NCBI GenBank assembly: GCA_023055425.1
Contig: JALGPY010000004.1
Location: forward strand, 60,597,718-60,661,717
Length of the DNA: 64,000 nt
Source: Linanthus parryae
Lineage: Eukaryota; Streptophyta; Magnoliopsida; Ericales; Polemoniaceae
Direction of reading: 5' to 3'
The position numbers were made by a program, and so were the translations under genes. The notes beneath the pieces were generated by a model. The model ran no database searches, was not told the origin of the DNA, and was given only the letters and a program-made list of their open reading frames with translations. This document shows positions 23,023 to 34,559 of the stretch, one piece after another. Position 1 is the stretch's first letter, and every line of letters starts with the position of its first letter.

Positions 23023-24461
23023 TGTTGGAATAGATGCCCTAGAGGCAATCTAATTTAGTATGAATTTATTTGTGGCTAGAAATTCATTTATTATTTATTG
23101 GATATTTAATATAATGAAGTCCTTAGATTTACAATTGTGTTGTTTATCTTAAATATCCCTAGTCCAATATAATGATTAATGGGACAATCATCTATAGACT
23201 AGTATGGGGTTGGATTGATATGGAGATATCAAGATCCAACACATAGGTGTGCATTAGGGAATGTTGCACTGGATTGACCCATCTCCGAGAAGGCTACATA
23301 CACGTTATGTTGAGTCACAAGCGCTTCTCGCGGTGCAATGGTATTGTCATCCTTAGACTTGAAGTCACTATATATTCTAGTTGTGGATTATTGTGATTTT
23401 GGTAGCGTTAAACGCTACACCGTAACTGGGTAGTTATAAAGGCGTGTACTAGATACAATAAGAAGCAAGCTTAGAGATCGTAGTGTACGTATATAGAATT
23501 TGTCCCTCCCACATAACGGGAGCAAATATCCTAGGCCACCCGAGGGATAGTGCTTATAGAATGTCTGGCAAGACTCAAATGAATCAATATAGGATATTGA
23601 TGTTATTTGCACGAATAAGGCTATTCCCATGGATCGAGAAACTATGGGTTGAATATACGAGTGTGACTTGTATGTCTCGTGTCCAATCCGGATATAGAGA
23701 CAAAGGGATGAGACAATTACTTGTACAAAGGTTGTCAAGATGACTATTCTATTAGTTGGCTAGAATGGATGCTTTGCTAGAAACCGCTCCATATTAGCAA
23801 ATAGTTGCTACCAACTAGATAGAACCTATGGGATCACACGCTATATAGAGTTGAACTAGATTTGGGAATTAATTAATTGTATTAATTAATTAGAAGGATC
23901 ACTTTGCAAAACCTTGCAAACTTAGTAGGGACTAATTTGCAAGGAAGGGACTAAATTGAATTCTAGTAGGACTAGAATAAGTCCTTTAGGTAGTTGACAA
24001 GGAGTTGTTGGACTAGATAAAGGACCTTCCTTCCTTCCTTCCTTCCTTCCCACATAACTTATGCTCATTATTGAACATAACAAGAGTGGGAGAGAACAAA
24101 AGAAGGAGAGAGAGCAACAATCTAGGAGCTCGCCGCCCCTAGCTCGCCACCCATCCCGTCGGCCACAAGGAGGCCGAGAGCCTTCCTTTGGGTCTCGTTT
24201 TGCGTGATTTTTCTTCCTCTTCCTCTTCCGGGCTAGCACCAAGGACTTGGGAGATTCTAGGATCAACTCTAGGCGTGGATCAACCATAGAGAACGTGACA
24301 CAATTCGCGTTTGAAGTCATCAAAGGAGAACCCTAAGGTGTGTTATTGATTTCTTCCTTTACCATCGTTATGTCTCTTGACTTGTGATCCTTGGAGGGTT
24401 ATGCATGGTTTTATGATTTTTTTGTGTTTCCGTTGCGCATCCATGAATCAAAAACCCTACA
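23023..24461 (+). repeat. First LTR of the copia element
   Basis: 1439 bp, TG...CA. It differs from the second LTR at scattered sites; I counted roughly 27 differences by eye over the first 1.1 kb. A (TTCC)n run lies at about 24027-24050. The position of the TATA box carries TAGATAAAGG at 24014-24023. Confidence 0.9.
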
Positions 24462-24462
24462 G

Positions 24463-24476
24463 TGGTATCAGAGCCA
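24463..24476 (+). other. Primer binding site, tRNA-iMet type
   Basis: TGGTATCAGAGCCA starts two bases after the LTR and is the standard copia primer site. Confidence 0.9.
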
Positions 24477-26137
24477 CAGATCGTAGAGCATAAACGTGGT
24501 TTATGTGTTACTTTTTAGTTGTTTTACACCTTAATTTGATTGTTTATCGCGTAAAACAAGACAAATCAAGCATGGGATGCAATTTGTCAATAATTATTCA
24601 TAACAAGATCTAATTTTTGCATTGGATGCATGAATTAGTGAGTTTGAGAAATTTTAGGATCTTAGATCTAGGGTTTGGGCATCCTTGGGGAAGAAGGAGT
24701 TCTCCCAAAACAAGGAAACAACCAAACTTGGGCACCAAGCAAGGGAGTTGTTTTGGAAACAACTCCCATAAGGAGGTTCGGCCCCCTAGGGGACCGCCCC
24801 CCTTTGCTTGCCGCCCAAGCTTGGCCGCCCTAGGGGCCGGGCGGCCCTAACCCGCAGCCTAGGCTTGTGGGTTTTGGGCCGGGCCGGCCCTAGGGCATTG
24901 TGGTTCATCTTATTGGGCTCGGGCAATTTGATTCTTGGGCCCATGGACCGTTTTAACCCTAGAAATCCTAAAATAAATTAAAATTGACCAAGCGCGTTAA
25001 AATTGAATTTTAACTGTTTATGTTCAAATCGCATGGTGATTGGATATGCCTTTAGGATGTGGTTTGATGTGGATGTTTAATTTTGTGGTTTGGTTTTACG
25101 GCCTGCGAGCTGATCAATTAATTGTAATAATTAATTAGGGTTTTATGGCCTGCGTGCCATTTTTTCTCAACTTGTGAGATTTATTTTATTTAGTATAGAA
25201 GTTAGCTAGTGCTGGATAAAGTAGATTGTTAGCCAAGATTGAAGAAAAGAAGCCCAAAGCCAAAGAAGCCACAAAAGATGGAGCATAGAGCATTCCACAT
25301 GACTATGAAGAATGGACCAAAAGATCAAGACGCATGGAGATGTGTTTGTTTTAGGGTTCATAGATAATTCCATTGGCTTGGAATTATCTTAGTCTAGAAA
25401 ATGCCATATCCACATCACGTTTACTTTTTGTTTTGTGGTTGTTTACTATATTGTCTTGTTATTGTGTGGTTGGTGTATGGTTGATGCATTCAATTAGGAT
25501 AATAAGATAATTAGACAACCCGGATCTATTATTTGGAGTTGTGCCCAAACTCAAATAGATAGATTAGTTGATATTGATCAACAAAATAATTATAATTTAA
25601 TTTAGAAATCCCTCAAAATTCAAATATTGTGTTCTTGCCTTCTCGTTATTTAGACACTCATTATCATCATTATTTATCAAGTTCGTGCGTGCCAACGCAT
25701 GGCGACTTGATTCATAATGATGGAATGCGATGGCACGTAACAATGTGCAATTGTTTAGATAAGAGGTTGAACACAACTAGGCTATTAATTTGATTAAGAA
25801 ACCTAGAGGCAATCAATTGGGATTATCCATATGGATGGATAAATAAGGAGTTATTTGCCCAATTGAACCAAGAGTTGCATACGGGATGCAATTGGAATCG
25901 TTCCTACCTAAAGTAGCCAAATTGTGGGTGACTTGCCAAAGCAAGCTCATAAGGAGGTGAAACATGGATCTTGGCGCACTAAAAAATATAAGGATATTTT
26001 CCGCATTAATATCTCAGAGGGTTATTAATCCGTAGTAAAATAGTGGGAGCTATATTTGATAAACTAGCCATTATTGAATATAGTCAAAAATTCACAAATA
26101 CTAAAACTTGCGTATTTTCCTTTTTGTAGAATTCCAA
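24477..26137 (+). other. Long untranslated leader of the copia element
   Basis: About 1.66 kb between primer site and gag start, without a credible ORF. A strong GC hairpin (GGCCGCCC...GGGCGGCC) lies at 24823-24846. Nearby blocks include CCCCTAGGGG. The leader probably holds packaging and dimerisation signals; this is inference. Confidence 0.6.
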
Positions 26138-29100
26138 ATGGCAAACAACTCATCGAGTTCACAACATTCCCTACGGTCTGTCCTTGAGAAGGACAAGCTC
26201 TCTGGAACCAACTTTCTTGATTGGTACAGAAACTTGAGAATTGCTCTCAAGCAAGAGAAGAAACTGTACGCAATAGAGGAGCATGTTCCAGAAGGTCCAG
26301 AGAAACAAACACCTGCTGCCATAAAGGCGTATCAAAAGCGTGTTGATGACGCTAGTGATGCGGCCTGCCTTATGCTATGCACCATGACTTCTGAGCTTCA
26401 GAAGCAACACGAAAACATGAATGTTGTTGATATGATCGAACATCTGAAGCAGCTCTTCCAAGAGCAGGCAAGGGTAGAGAGGTATGAGGTCTCTAAGGCA
26501 CTGTTCAAGAGTCATCTGGCAGAAGGGAACCCGGTGGGACCCCATGTACTCCGTATGATCGGGTACTTGGAGAATCTCGCCCGACTAGGGTTCCCGGTCG
26601 GCCAAGAGTTTGTAACCGATCTCGTGTTGCAATCGTTGCCCGAGAGTTATGGACAGTTCATCATGAACTATAACATGAACGAGATCGTGAAACCACTGCC
26701 AGATTTACTCAATATGTTGAGGACGGCTGAAGAGAGCATCAACAAGGGTAAGGGCAAGGCCATTATGATGGTGCAGAAAGGAAAGGGCAAAAGGTTTGCC
26801 TCATCCTCCAAGGGCAAAGGCAAGTCAGTTGCCAACTCCAAGGAACCTGCCCTTAAGCCTGTTGGTGGCATTGCCAAAGGTGTGACTAAAGGTGAGTGTC
26901 ACTACTGCAGTCAGCCTGGACACTGGAGGAGGAACTGCCCAAAATATCTGGAGGACAAGAGGCTTGGAATAGTGATTCCACCACCACCAGGTATTTTTGT
27001 TGTAGATGTCAATTTAACTGTCTCTACATCATGGGTATTAGATACTGGATGTGGATCTCATATTTGTCGAAATATGCAGGATCTAAAGAGAAGTAGAAGA
27101 TTGGCTAAAGGAGAGGTAGATCTGCGCGTTGGGAATGGAGCAAAGGTTGTTGCGTTGGCCATAGGCGTGTGCGAGCTATCTCTGCCTTCAGGATTAGTTT
27201 TAGAATTAAATAATTGCTATTTTGTGCCTGCTATGACCAGAAACATTATTTCTATTTCTTGTTTGGACAAGGATGGTTTTATTATTTCAATAAAGAACAA
27301 TTGTTGTTCCTTTTATTTAAATAATACTCACTATTTTAGTGCGCAATTATTTAATGGACTTTACGTCCTTGATCTAAGCAATCCTGTCTACAACATTAAT
27401 ACCAAGCGGATTAAAATAAATGATTTAAATCCTGCTTATTTATGGCACTGTCGTTTAGGCCACATAAATGAGAAACGTGTATCTAGACTCCATAAGGATG
27501 GATTACTAGACTCATTTGATTTTGAATCATATGAGACATGTAAGGCTTGCTTATTGGAAAAAATGACTAAGTCCCCTTTCAACAAGAAAGGTGAGAGGAC
27601 TAGTGAGCAATTGGCGCTCATACATACCGATGTGTGTGGGCCATTTGCCACGTCTGCCAGGGGTGGTTATGTCTACTTCATTACATTAACTGATGATTAC
27701 AGTAGATATGGATTTTTGTACCTCATGAGGGCAAAATCCGAGTCCTTTGAAGTGTTCAAAGAATTCAAGAATGAAGTAGAGAAGCAACTTGGCAAAAGTA
27801 TCAAGGCTCTACGATCGGATCGTGGAGGAGAATACTTGAGCCAAGAGTTTGACGACTATCTTAGAGAGTGTGGGATCGTGTCCCAACTCACTCCACCCGG
27901 AACGCCACAATGGAATGGCGTGTGCGAGAGGAGGAATCGAACCCTATTGGATATGGTTCGATCTATGATGTGTCAAATCGATCTTCCATTATCATTTTGG
28001 GGCTACGCTCTATTAAGTGCAGCTTTCACCATTAACCGTGTTCCATCTAAATCAGTCATGAAGACACCATATGAGATGTGGAGTGGGAGGCGTCCCACAC
28101 TGTCGTTCATGAGGATTTGGGGCTGCGATGTCTATGTAAAACATTTACAATCAGACAAGCTAGGGCCGAAATTGGATAAGTGTAAATTTGTGGGGTACCC
28201 TAAGGAAACTAAGGGATACTACTTCTACAATCCAACCGAGAACAAAGTGTTTGTTGCTCGGACCGGCGTGTTTCTAGAAAGAGATTTTGTCTCTAAAGAA
28301 GCAAGTGGGAGGAATGTAGAAGTTGAAGAAATTCAAGAACCACAAATCACTGAACCGATTATGGAACATGAACAGGAACCACAAGCGGTTGTGGAGCAAC
28401 CTATTCAGGTAACACAAGAGCTTCGTAGATCTAGTAGAGTGCGCCAGGAACCCGAGAGGTATGGACTTCTCGTGACCGATTCCGGTGACACGATGCTCAT
28501 AGATGATGAGCCTACTACCTATGAGAAGGCCATAAATGGCCCAGACTCTCAGAAGTGGCTAGAAGCCATGAGATCCGAGATGGAATCCATGTATACCAAC
28601 AAAGTATGGACTTTGCTGGAACCACCCGATGGGGCGCGGCCCATAGGGTGCAAGTGGGTCTTCAAGAAGAAGATCGACATGGATGGTAATGTGATTACCT
28701 ATAAGGGCCGATTGGTGGCTAAAGGATTCAGACAGATTCATGGTATTGACTATGATGAAACCTTTTCACCAGTCGCTATGACCAAATCCATCCGAATCCT
28801 ACTTGCAATTGCAGCATACCATGACTATGAGATTTGGCAGATGGATGTCAAAACAACATTCCTTTATGGGAATCTCCTCGAGGACGTGTATATGATACAG
28901 CTGGAGGGTTTTCAGGATCCAAAGCAAGCCAACAAAGTCTGTAAACTACAACGATCCATTTATGGATTGAAGCAAGCTTCTAGGAGTTGGAATCGACGTT
29001 TTGATGAAGTGGTCAAAGAGTTTGGCTTCATCAGAGACGAAGATGAGTCTTGTGTCTACAAGAAGGTTAGTGGGAGCTCTGTAGCTTTTCTGGTCTTGTA

Positions 29101-30088
29101 TGTGGATGACATACTACTCATTGGAAACGACGTTCCCATGCTGCAATCTGTTAAAGATTGGCTAGGAAAGTGTTTCTCAATGAAAGACTTAGTGGAAGCA
29201 GCCTATATACTCGGTATAAAGATCTATAGAGATAGATCTAAGAGGTTGCTAGGCCTAAGTCAAAGTACATATATTGACAAGATGTTGAAACGGTTCAACA
29301 TGCAAGATTCCAAGAAGGGATTATTGCCCATGTCACATGGAATCACTCTTTCGAAGAGTGGTTGTCCTTCCAATGAGATTGAGAAGGAACACATGAGTAG
29401 AATTCCCTATGCCTCGGCCATAGGATCTATCATGTACGCCATGTTATGTACTAGACCAGATGTGTCATATGCCTTGAGTATGACAAGCAGATACCAATCC
29501 AATCTAGGTGAGAGTCACTGGATTGCAGTCAAGAACATCCTAAAGTACTTGAGAAGAACTAAAGATACTTTCTTGATATTTGGCGGCGAGGAAGAGTTGC
29601 GTGTAAGGGGTTACACTGATGCAAGCTTCCAAACCGACAGAGATGACTTTAGATCACAGTCGGGATATGTGTTTTGCCGGAATGGAGCAGCGGTGAGCTG
29701 GAACAGTTCCAAGCAAGAGACGGTAGCTGATTCTACAGCAGAGGCTGAGAACATTGCTGCAAATGGCGCAGCAAAGGAAGCTGTTTGGATCAGAAAGTTT
29801 GTTTCTGAACTTGTTGTGGTCCCTAGCATTGTGGATCCAGTTGAGTTGTACTGTGACAACACTAGGGCGATCGCGCAATCAAAGGAATTAAGATCGCATC
29901 ATAAATCCAAGCACGTGCTCAGGAAGTTTCATCTGATTCGAGATATTATCGATAAAGGAGACGTTCGGATATGCAAGATTCCTACAGATGATAATCTGTC
30001 AGACCCGCTTACAAAGCCTCTCACGCAGTGGAAGCATGAAGGGCACACTAGGAGTATGGGCATACGAGATGCGCCAGATTGGCTCTAG
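26138..30088 (+). CDS. Copia gag-pol polyprotein, complete and uninterrupted
   Basis: The ATG at 26138 begins MANNSSSSQHSLRS, giving 1316 codons with no stop or shift. In order: a copia gag domain (about residues 20-215) and a lysine/glycine-rich linker. A zinc knuckle CHYCSQPGHWRRNC follows at about 254. The protease motif LDTGCGSH is at about 302, and the pre-integrase HRLGH-like motif (WHCRLGH) at about 435. The integrase core has D (HTDVCGPF, about 496), D (TDDYSR) and E (CERRNRT, about 596). Reverse transcriptase has KWVFKKK (about 838), KTTFLYG and YVDD (about 988). RNase H has YTDAS, TAEAE and YCDN (about 1159-1240). All expected catalytic residues are visible. The usual FLNG is FLYG and the usual AEAEYIAA is AEAENIAA here. 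This is the only TE protein set in the window that could still be active. Confidence 0.92.
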   Translation: MANNSSSSQHSLRSVLEKDKLSGTNFLDWYRNLRIALKQEKKLYAIEEHVPEGPEKQTPAAIKAYQKRVDDASDAACLMLCTMTSELQKQHENMNVVDMIEHLKQLFQEQARVERYEVSKALFKSHLAEGNPVGPHVLRMIGYLENLARLGFPVGQEFVTDLVLQSLPESYGQFIMNYNMNEIVKPLPDLLNMLRTAEESINKGKGKAIMMVQKGKGKRFASSSKGKGKSVANSKEPALKPVGGIAKGVTKGECHYCSQPGHWRRNCPKYLEDKRLGIVIPPPPGIFVVDVNLTVSTSWVLDTGCGSHICRNMQDLKRSRRLAKGEVDLRVGNGAKVVALAIGVCELSLPSGLVLELNNCYFVPAMTRNIISISCLDKDGFIISIKNNCCSFYLNNTHYFSAQLFNGLYVLDLSNPVYNINTKRIKINDLNPAYLWHCRLGHINEKRVSRLHKDGLLDSFDFESYETCKACLLEKMTKSPFNKKGERTSEQLALIHTDVCGPFATSARGGYVYFITLTDDYSRYGFLYLMRAKSESFEVFKEFKNEVEKQLGKSIKALRSDRGGEYLSQEFDDYLRECGIVSQLTPPGTPQWNGVCERRNRTLLDMVRSMMCQIDLPLSFWGYALLSAAFTINRVPSKSVMKTPYEMWSGRRPTLSFMRIWGCDVYVKHLQSDKLGPKLDKCKFVGYPKETKGYYFYNPTENKVFVARTGVFLERDFVSKEASGRNVEVEEIQEPQITEPIMEHEQEPQAVVEQPIQVTQELRRSSRVRQEPERYGLLVTDSGDTMLIDDEPTTYEKAINGPDSQKWLEAMRSEMESMYTNKVWTLLEPPDGARPIGCKWVFKKKIDMDGNVITYKGRLVAKGFRQIHGIDYDETFSPVAMTKSIRILLAIAAYHDYEIWQMDVKTTFLYGNLLEDVYMIQLEGFQDPKQANKVCKLQRSIYGLKQASRSWNRRFDEVVKEFGFIRDEDESCVYKKVSGSSVAFLVLYVDDILLIGNDVPMLQSVKDWLGKCFSMKDLVEAAYILGIKIYRDRSKRLLGLSQSTYIDKMLKRFNMQDSKKGLLPMSHGITLSKSGCPSNEIEKEHMSRIPYASAIGSIMYAMLCTRPDVSYALSMTSRYQSNLGESHWIAVKNILKYLRRTKDTFLIFGGEEELRVRGYTDASFQTDRDDFRSQSGYVFCRNGAAVSWNSSKQETVADSTAEAENIAANGAAKEAVWIRKFVSELVVVPSIVDPVELYCDNTRAIAQSKELRSHHKSKHVLRKFHLIRDIIDKGDVRICKIPTDDNLSDPLTKPLTQWKHEGHTRSMGIRDAPDWL

Positions 30089-30090
30089 TG

Positions 30091-30102
30091 CAAGTGGGAG
30101 AC
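30091..30102 (+). other. Polypurine tract of the copia element
   Basis: CAAGTGGGAGAC lies directly before the second LTR and primes plus-strand DNA in copia elements. Confidence 0.7.
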
Positions 30103-31536
30103 TGTTGGAATAGATGCCCTAGAGTCAATCTAATTTAGTATGAATTTATTTGTGGCTAGAAATTCATTTATTATTTATTGGATATTTAATATAATGAAGT
30201 CCTTAGATTTACAATTGTGTTGCTTATCTTAAATATCCCTAGTCCAATATAATGATTAATGGGAGAATCATCTATAGACTAGTATGGGGTTGGATTGATA
30301 TGGAGATATCAAGATCCAACACATAGGTGTGCATTAGGGAATGTTGCACTGGATTGACCCATCTCCGAGAAGGCTACATACACGTTATGTTGAGTCACAA
30401 GCGCTTCTCGCGGTGAAATGGTATTGTCATCCTTAGACTTGAAGTCACTAGATATTCTAGTTGTGGATTATTGTGATTTTGGTAGCGTTAAACGCTACAC
30501 CGTAACTGGGTAGTTATAAAGGCGTGTACTGGATACAATAAGAAGCAAGCTTAGAGATCGTAGTGTACGTAGATAGAATTTGTCCCTCCCACATAACGGG
30601 AGAAAATATCCTAGGCCACTGGAGGGATAGTGCTTATAGAATGTCTGGCCAGACTCAAATGAATCAATATAGGATATTGATGTTATTTGCACGAATAAGG
30701 CTATTCCCATGGATCGAGAAACTATGGATTGGATATACGAGTGTGACTTGTATGTCTTGTGTCCAATCCGGATATAGAGACAAAGGGATGAGACAATTAC
30801 TTGTACAAAGGTTGTCACGATCACTATTCTATTAGTTGGCTAGAATGGATGTTTTGCTAGAAACCGCTCCATATTAGCAAATAGTTGCTACCAACTAGAT
30901 AGAACCTATAGGGTCACATGCTACATAGAGTTGAACTAGATTTGGGAATTAATTAATTGGCTTAATTAATTAGAAGGATCACTTTGCAATACCTTGCAAA
31001 CTTAGTAGGGACTAATTTGCAAGGAAGGGACTAAATTGAATTCTAGTAGGACTAGAATAAGTCCTTTAGGTAGTTGACAAGGAGTTGTTGGACTATATAA
31101 AGGACCTTCCTTCCTTCCTTCCTTCCCACATAACTTATGCTCATTATTGAACATAACAAGAGTGGGAGAGAACAAAAGAAGGAGAGAGAGCAACAAGCTA
31201 GGAGCTCGCCGCCCCTACCTCGCCGCCCATCCCGTCGGCCACAAGGAGGCCGAGAGCCTTCCTTTGGGTCTCGTTTTGCGTGATTTTTCTTCATCTTCCT
31301 CTTCCGGGCTAGCACCAAGGACTTGGGAGATTCTAGAATCAACTCTAGGCGTGGATCAACCATAGAGAACGTGACACAATTCGCGCTTGAAGTCATCAAA
31401 GGAGAACCCTAAGGTGTGTTATTGATTTCTTCCTTTACCATCGTTATGTCTCTTGACTTGTGATCCTTGGAGGGTTATGCATGGTTTTATGATTTTTTGT
31501 GTTTCCGTTGCGCATCCATGAATCAAAAACCCTACA
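30103..31536 (+). repeat. Second LTR of the copia element
   Basis: 1434 bp, same ends as the first. It keeps TATATAAAGG at 31094-31103, where the first LTR has TAGATAAAGG. The TTCC run is shorter here. Confidence 0.9.
31094..31103 (+). promoter_or_regulatory. TATA box in the second copia LTR
   Basis: TATATAAAGG precedes the TTCC run and fits the core promoter of the LTR. The matching site in the first LTR is mutated. Confidence 0.55.
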
Positions 31537-31950
31537 GTGGTATCAGAGCCACAGATCGTAGAGCATAAACGTGGTTTATGTGTTACTTTTTAGTTGTTTT
31601 ACACCTTAATTTGATTGTTTATCGCGTAAAACAAGACAAATCAAGCATGGGATGCAATTTGTCAATAATTAATCATAACAAGATCTAATTTTTTCATTGG
31701 ATGCATGAATTAGTGAGTTTGAGAAATTTTAGGATCTTAGATCTAGGGTTTGGGCATCCTTGGGGAAGAAGGAGTTCTCCAAAAACAAGGAAACAACCAA
31801 ACTTGGGCACCAAGCAAGGGAGTTGTTTTGGAAACAACTCCCATAAGGAGGTTCGGCCCCCTAGGGGACCGCCCCCCTTTGCTTGCCGCTCAAGCTTGGC
31901 CGCCCTAGGGGCCGGGCGGCCCTAACCCGCAGCCTAGGCTTGTGGGTTTT
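31537..31950 (+). mobile_element. Second, truncated copia internal leader after the second LTR
   Basis: Matches 24462-24875 closely, including the primer site (31538-31551) and the GC hairpin. It then breaks off at GTGGGTTTT into unrelated sequence. An ordinary single insertion would have flanking DNA here. Confidence 0.9.
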
Positions 31951-33314
31951 TCATTTTCGTACCTTCCGAAGGGAAAGTTGAAAATCTTAGCAAGAACACC
32001 TGAAACTTAAGTTTATTAATGTCCTTCCTAACATCTGAAGTGAGTGCAAGGAGGTATGCAAAGAAGAAAGAGAAGGGATGATGCAGAGGAGAAATTGTGG
32101 AGAAAAAGCTTGCAAGAATATTAGTGCGAGAAAGAGTGGGAAGAGAAAACATGGGGCATTAAATTAGTAATTTATCAGAGTGAGGTGGCAATTTCCGCAT
32201 ACGGACGGGAGATGTATTCGACTTCCGTAGCATTGCTCCTAACTAAAGGAGTTGATAAAAAGTTAGTGGTTCCTCAAAAAAAAGTTATTGATGATGAATA
32301 ATTTCATGTCCCCTCATGGCACGTTCGATGCAGGGGATATGCCTAAGATCTAATCACACATGTAGGTTGGATTGAGTACTAAAAGTCTTAATATCACTAA
32401 TTATAAGCAAACAAACATGTTACGTACTAATCCTTACTCCATGTATGATATTGCAGGGCTCCTTGTACACAGTTTCCCATCACGACACCAAAGTACCAAA
32501 CCAGCTCTTAATAAGTGTATGAAAATTTTTGGGACCGAGGGACTAGATATTAAACTTGATGTTATTATGTCACATTTCTGGTGTGGTAGTACTAGTCTCT
32601 AGAATATGAATTTAAAAGTACCTTAGTAGTTGTGGGACTTGGTCCTAGTATATCTTGGTACTAGTTGCACCAAGTAAATGAGGTTTGACCAAGTTAACCA
32701 TAGATGCTGTGGAACGGTAAGGGTTGTTAACCGTGATCAACAATGTACCCTTATTATTCTCGGCAACTTATTCATCTCAAATCAAAGGTTTATAAATTTC
32801 GTGTAAAAGATGGTAATCTTTTAGATTTTACTAAATGTTAGTACGACAATCCAAGTTTATAGTCATTTTATGTTGGTGATTTTAGTGTCGTCAAACATTT
32901 TTGTGTGATTGGATTTACTTACAACCAAATAGACATTAGCATATACTACCAGTACATTGTACATGTTAGCAGGTGTGGAGTACAGGCGTATACACGACTA
33001 CACTCTGCATCACAACAGCCAAAAATTCAAACATCACACACCCTCTGCAATGAATTGTTATTTATTGACACAAGCATCACAACAGTAAAAAGAAGTTTGA
33101 AATGATCTCGAGATGGATGTTAAGGCAACAATATTCGTTCCTGTTCATAGTTTATGAATTCTATTTGGCAGAGTAATACACGCTGACCCGCACCCGAACA
33201 AACCAGGCCCAATTCAGCCCACACACATACTTGGCCCGCTTAGATCTGCTTTTGGCTTAAAGCTTATATAATTAAGCCAATCAAACTACTTGCCATACAG
33301 TTTAAATTATCAGT
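31951..33314. other. Anonymous intergenic DNA with one repeat unit
   Basis: No coding sequence. 32570-32725 is about 150 bp related to 37950-38085 (see the repeat entries). Confidence 0.4.
32570..32725 (+). repeat. Direct repeat, left copy (possible LTR relic)
   Basis: Shares GTGTGGTAGT, CTCTAGAATATG, TTGCACCAAGTAAATGA and GTTTGACCAAGTTAA in the same order with 37950-38085. The two lie 5.4 kb apart and could be LTR relics or a dispersed repeat. Confidence 0.5.
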
Positions 33315-34553
33315 TTCTAATCAAATAAATACACATCCTAATAAAGCTTAAACACGCAAATGGGCACAGGTTTGATTAGACACTGATAATGCAGAGATAC
33401 CTCTGTTTCCTTAGGAATAGCTGAGAGAAAATGGGCACAGGTTTAAAGAAACATGTGCCTTTTACCGATTTACTCTCGACCCATCATTTAATTACACTTT
33501 CTCTCCCTCCCTCCCCCCCTTCTCTCTCTGTCCCCTCTCTCTCTTTGTGGTAACCAAAACAGACACAACAACGGTCCTGTTTGGATATCAAGGTTTGGTT
33601 AACCTCAATAAGAAGTTAACCAAACCCTCAACTCAAAATTTGTAGGACCCATATTTCACTCATTTTTCTACTCACATAAAAATCAAAACTTCAAAACTAA
33701 TACCCTCAAATCCAAACACCCACCTAGTTTGGTTAACCAAACAAGCCCAACCTTGTTATCCAAATAGGGCCAACAAGTGCTTATCAATTCAAAACAACAA
33801 ACAATACAGATTTCAAAACAGCAATGCTTTCCAATTGAAGAAAAAAATCACTTCGAAATCAAACCGAAACAATCCATAATTAAAAAAAAAAATTGCCAGT
33901 TCAAACCCAAACAATTCAGATTTGAAGAACAATATAACTTGAACCAAACAAAACCAGATGGAAATCACTTGGCTTTCAAAACACAAAAAAACAGAACAAG
34001 AACAAGAAGAGAAGAGCAAGAACAGAGACGGCGAGGGAGGGGTGAATCGCCAGAAGAACACCGCAACACGCAGAGTAGTCGGATCTTGAACGCCTCCGGT
34101 CACTAGGGACTCCCTTCCTGGCGGCCGTCCTCAGAAAAGAAGAAGCGGACTAGCAGTAGCAACAGAGGTAACAATCAATTTAGTTGCATCCCCGTTTTGG
34201 GTATCGATCTAGTTGCCCATCACCCAACAGTCTCCGATCTTAGAAAAAGGCTTCTCAGATCTAGTTTCTGGTTTCTGTCATGAGATAGAGAGACTGCTGG
34301 GTTTTAAATTTTTCATCGTGAGAGGAGAAAGAGAGAAGAGGGGGAGAATAGAGAGAGAAAGAGAGATACGGATTGTAGAGAATGGTGGGGTACTTGGGGT
34401 TGTGAGTAGGAAAGGTATAAAAGTTATTTAAAGGAAGAAACTTACCAATATTAGAAAGTAGTAGTAGGCTGAAAGAGAAGAAACTTCCCGTTTACAGGCT
34501 GAAAGAGAAGAAATAGAGGTACCTCTGCATTATCAGTGTCTAATCAAAGAAAT
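33315..34553. mobile_element. Inverted-repeat-bounded segment
   Basis: TTTGATTAGACACTGATAAT (33370-33389), continuing into GCAGAGATACCTCT, is repeated in inverted form at about 34514-34549. A third, weaker copy in inverted orientation lies at 33310-33345. The 1.1 kb between them contains a hAT-like MITE and low-complexity A-rich sequence. It may be a degraded DNA transposon; no transposase is seen. Confidence 0.45.
33573..33771. mobile_element. MITE with GG(T/C)CCT(G/A)TTTGGAT termini
   Basis: GGTCCTGTTTGGATATCAAGGTT and the complement of the right end (GGCCCTATTTGGATAACAAGG) form imperfect terminal repeats. Inner GGTTAACC blocks also mirror each other. About 200 bp, non-coding. The superfamily is unproven because no clean target duplication is visible. 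Confidence 0.65.
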
Positions 34554-34559
34554 ACACAT

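Larger units (their letters stand above)
23023..31950 (+). mobile_element. Ty1/copia retrotransposon arranged LTR-internal-LTR-partial internal
   Basis: LTRs at 23023-24461 and 30103-31536 start TGTTGGAATAGATGCC and end CCCTACA. Each LTR is followed by a tRNA-iMet-type primer site and the same leader sequence. The internal region 24462-30102 carries one long gag-pol frame and ends in the purine tract CAAGTGGGAGAC before the second LTR. The second LTR is followed by 414 bases of a second internal leader that stops abruptly at 31950. This is the outline expected from a tandem array formed by recombination between LTRs, later truncated. Confidence 0.9.

Noticed and set aside
33777..34106. Opposed frames of about 100 codons on both strands
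   Set aside because: A-rich, Lys/Gln repeats on one strand and Phe-rich on the other; typical of low-complexity sequence.
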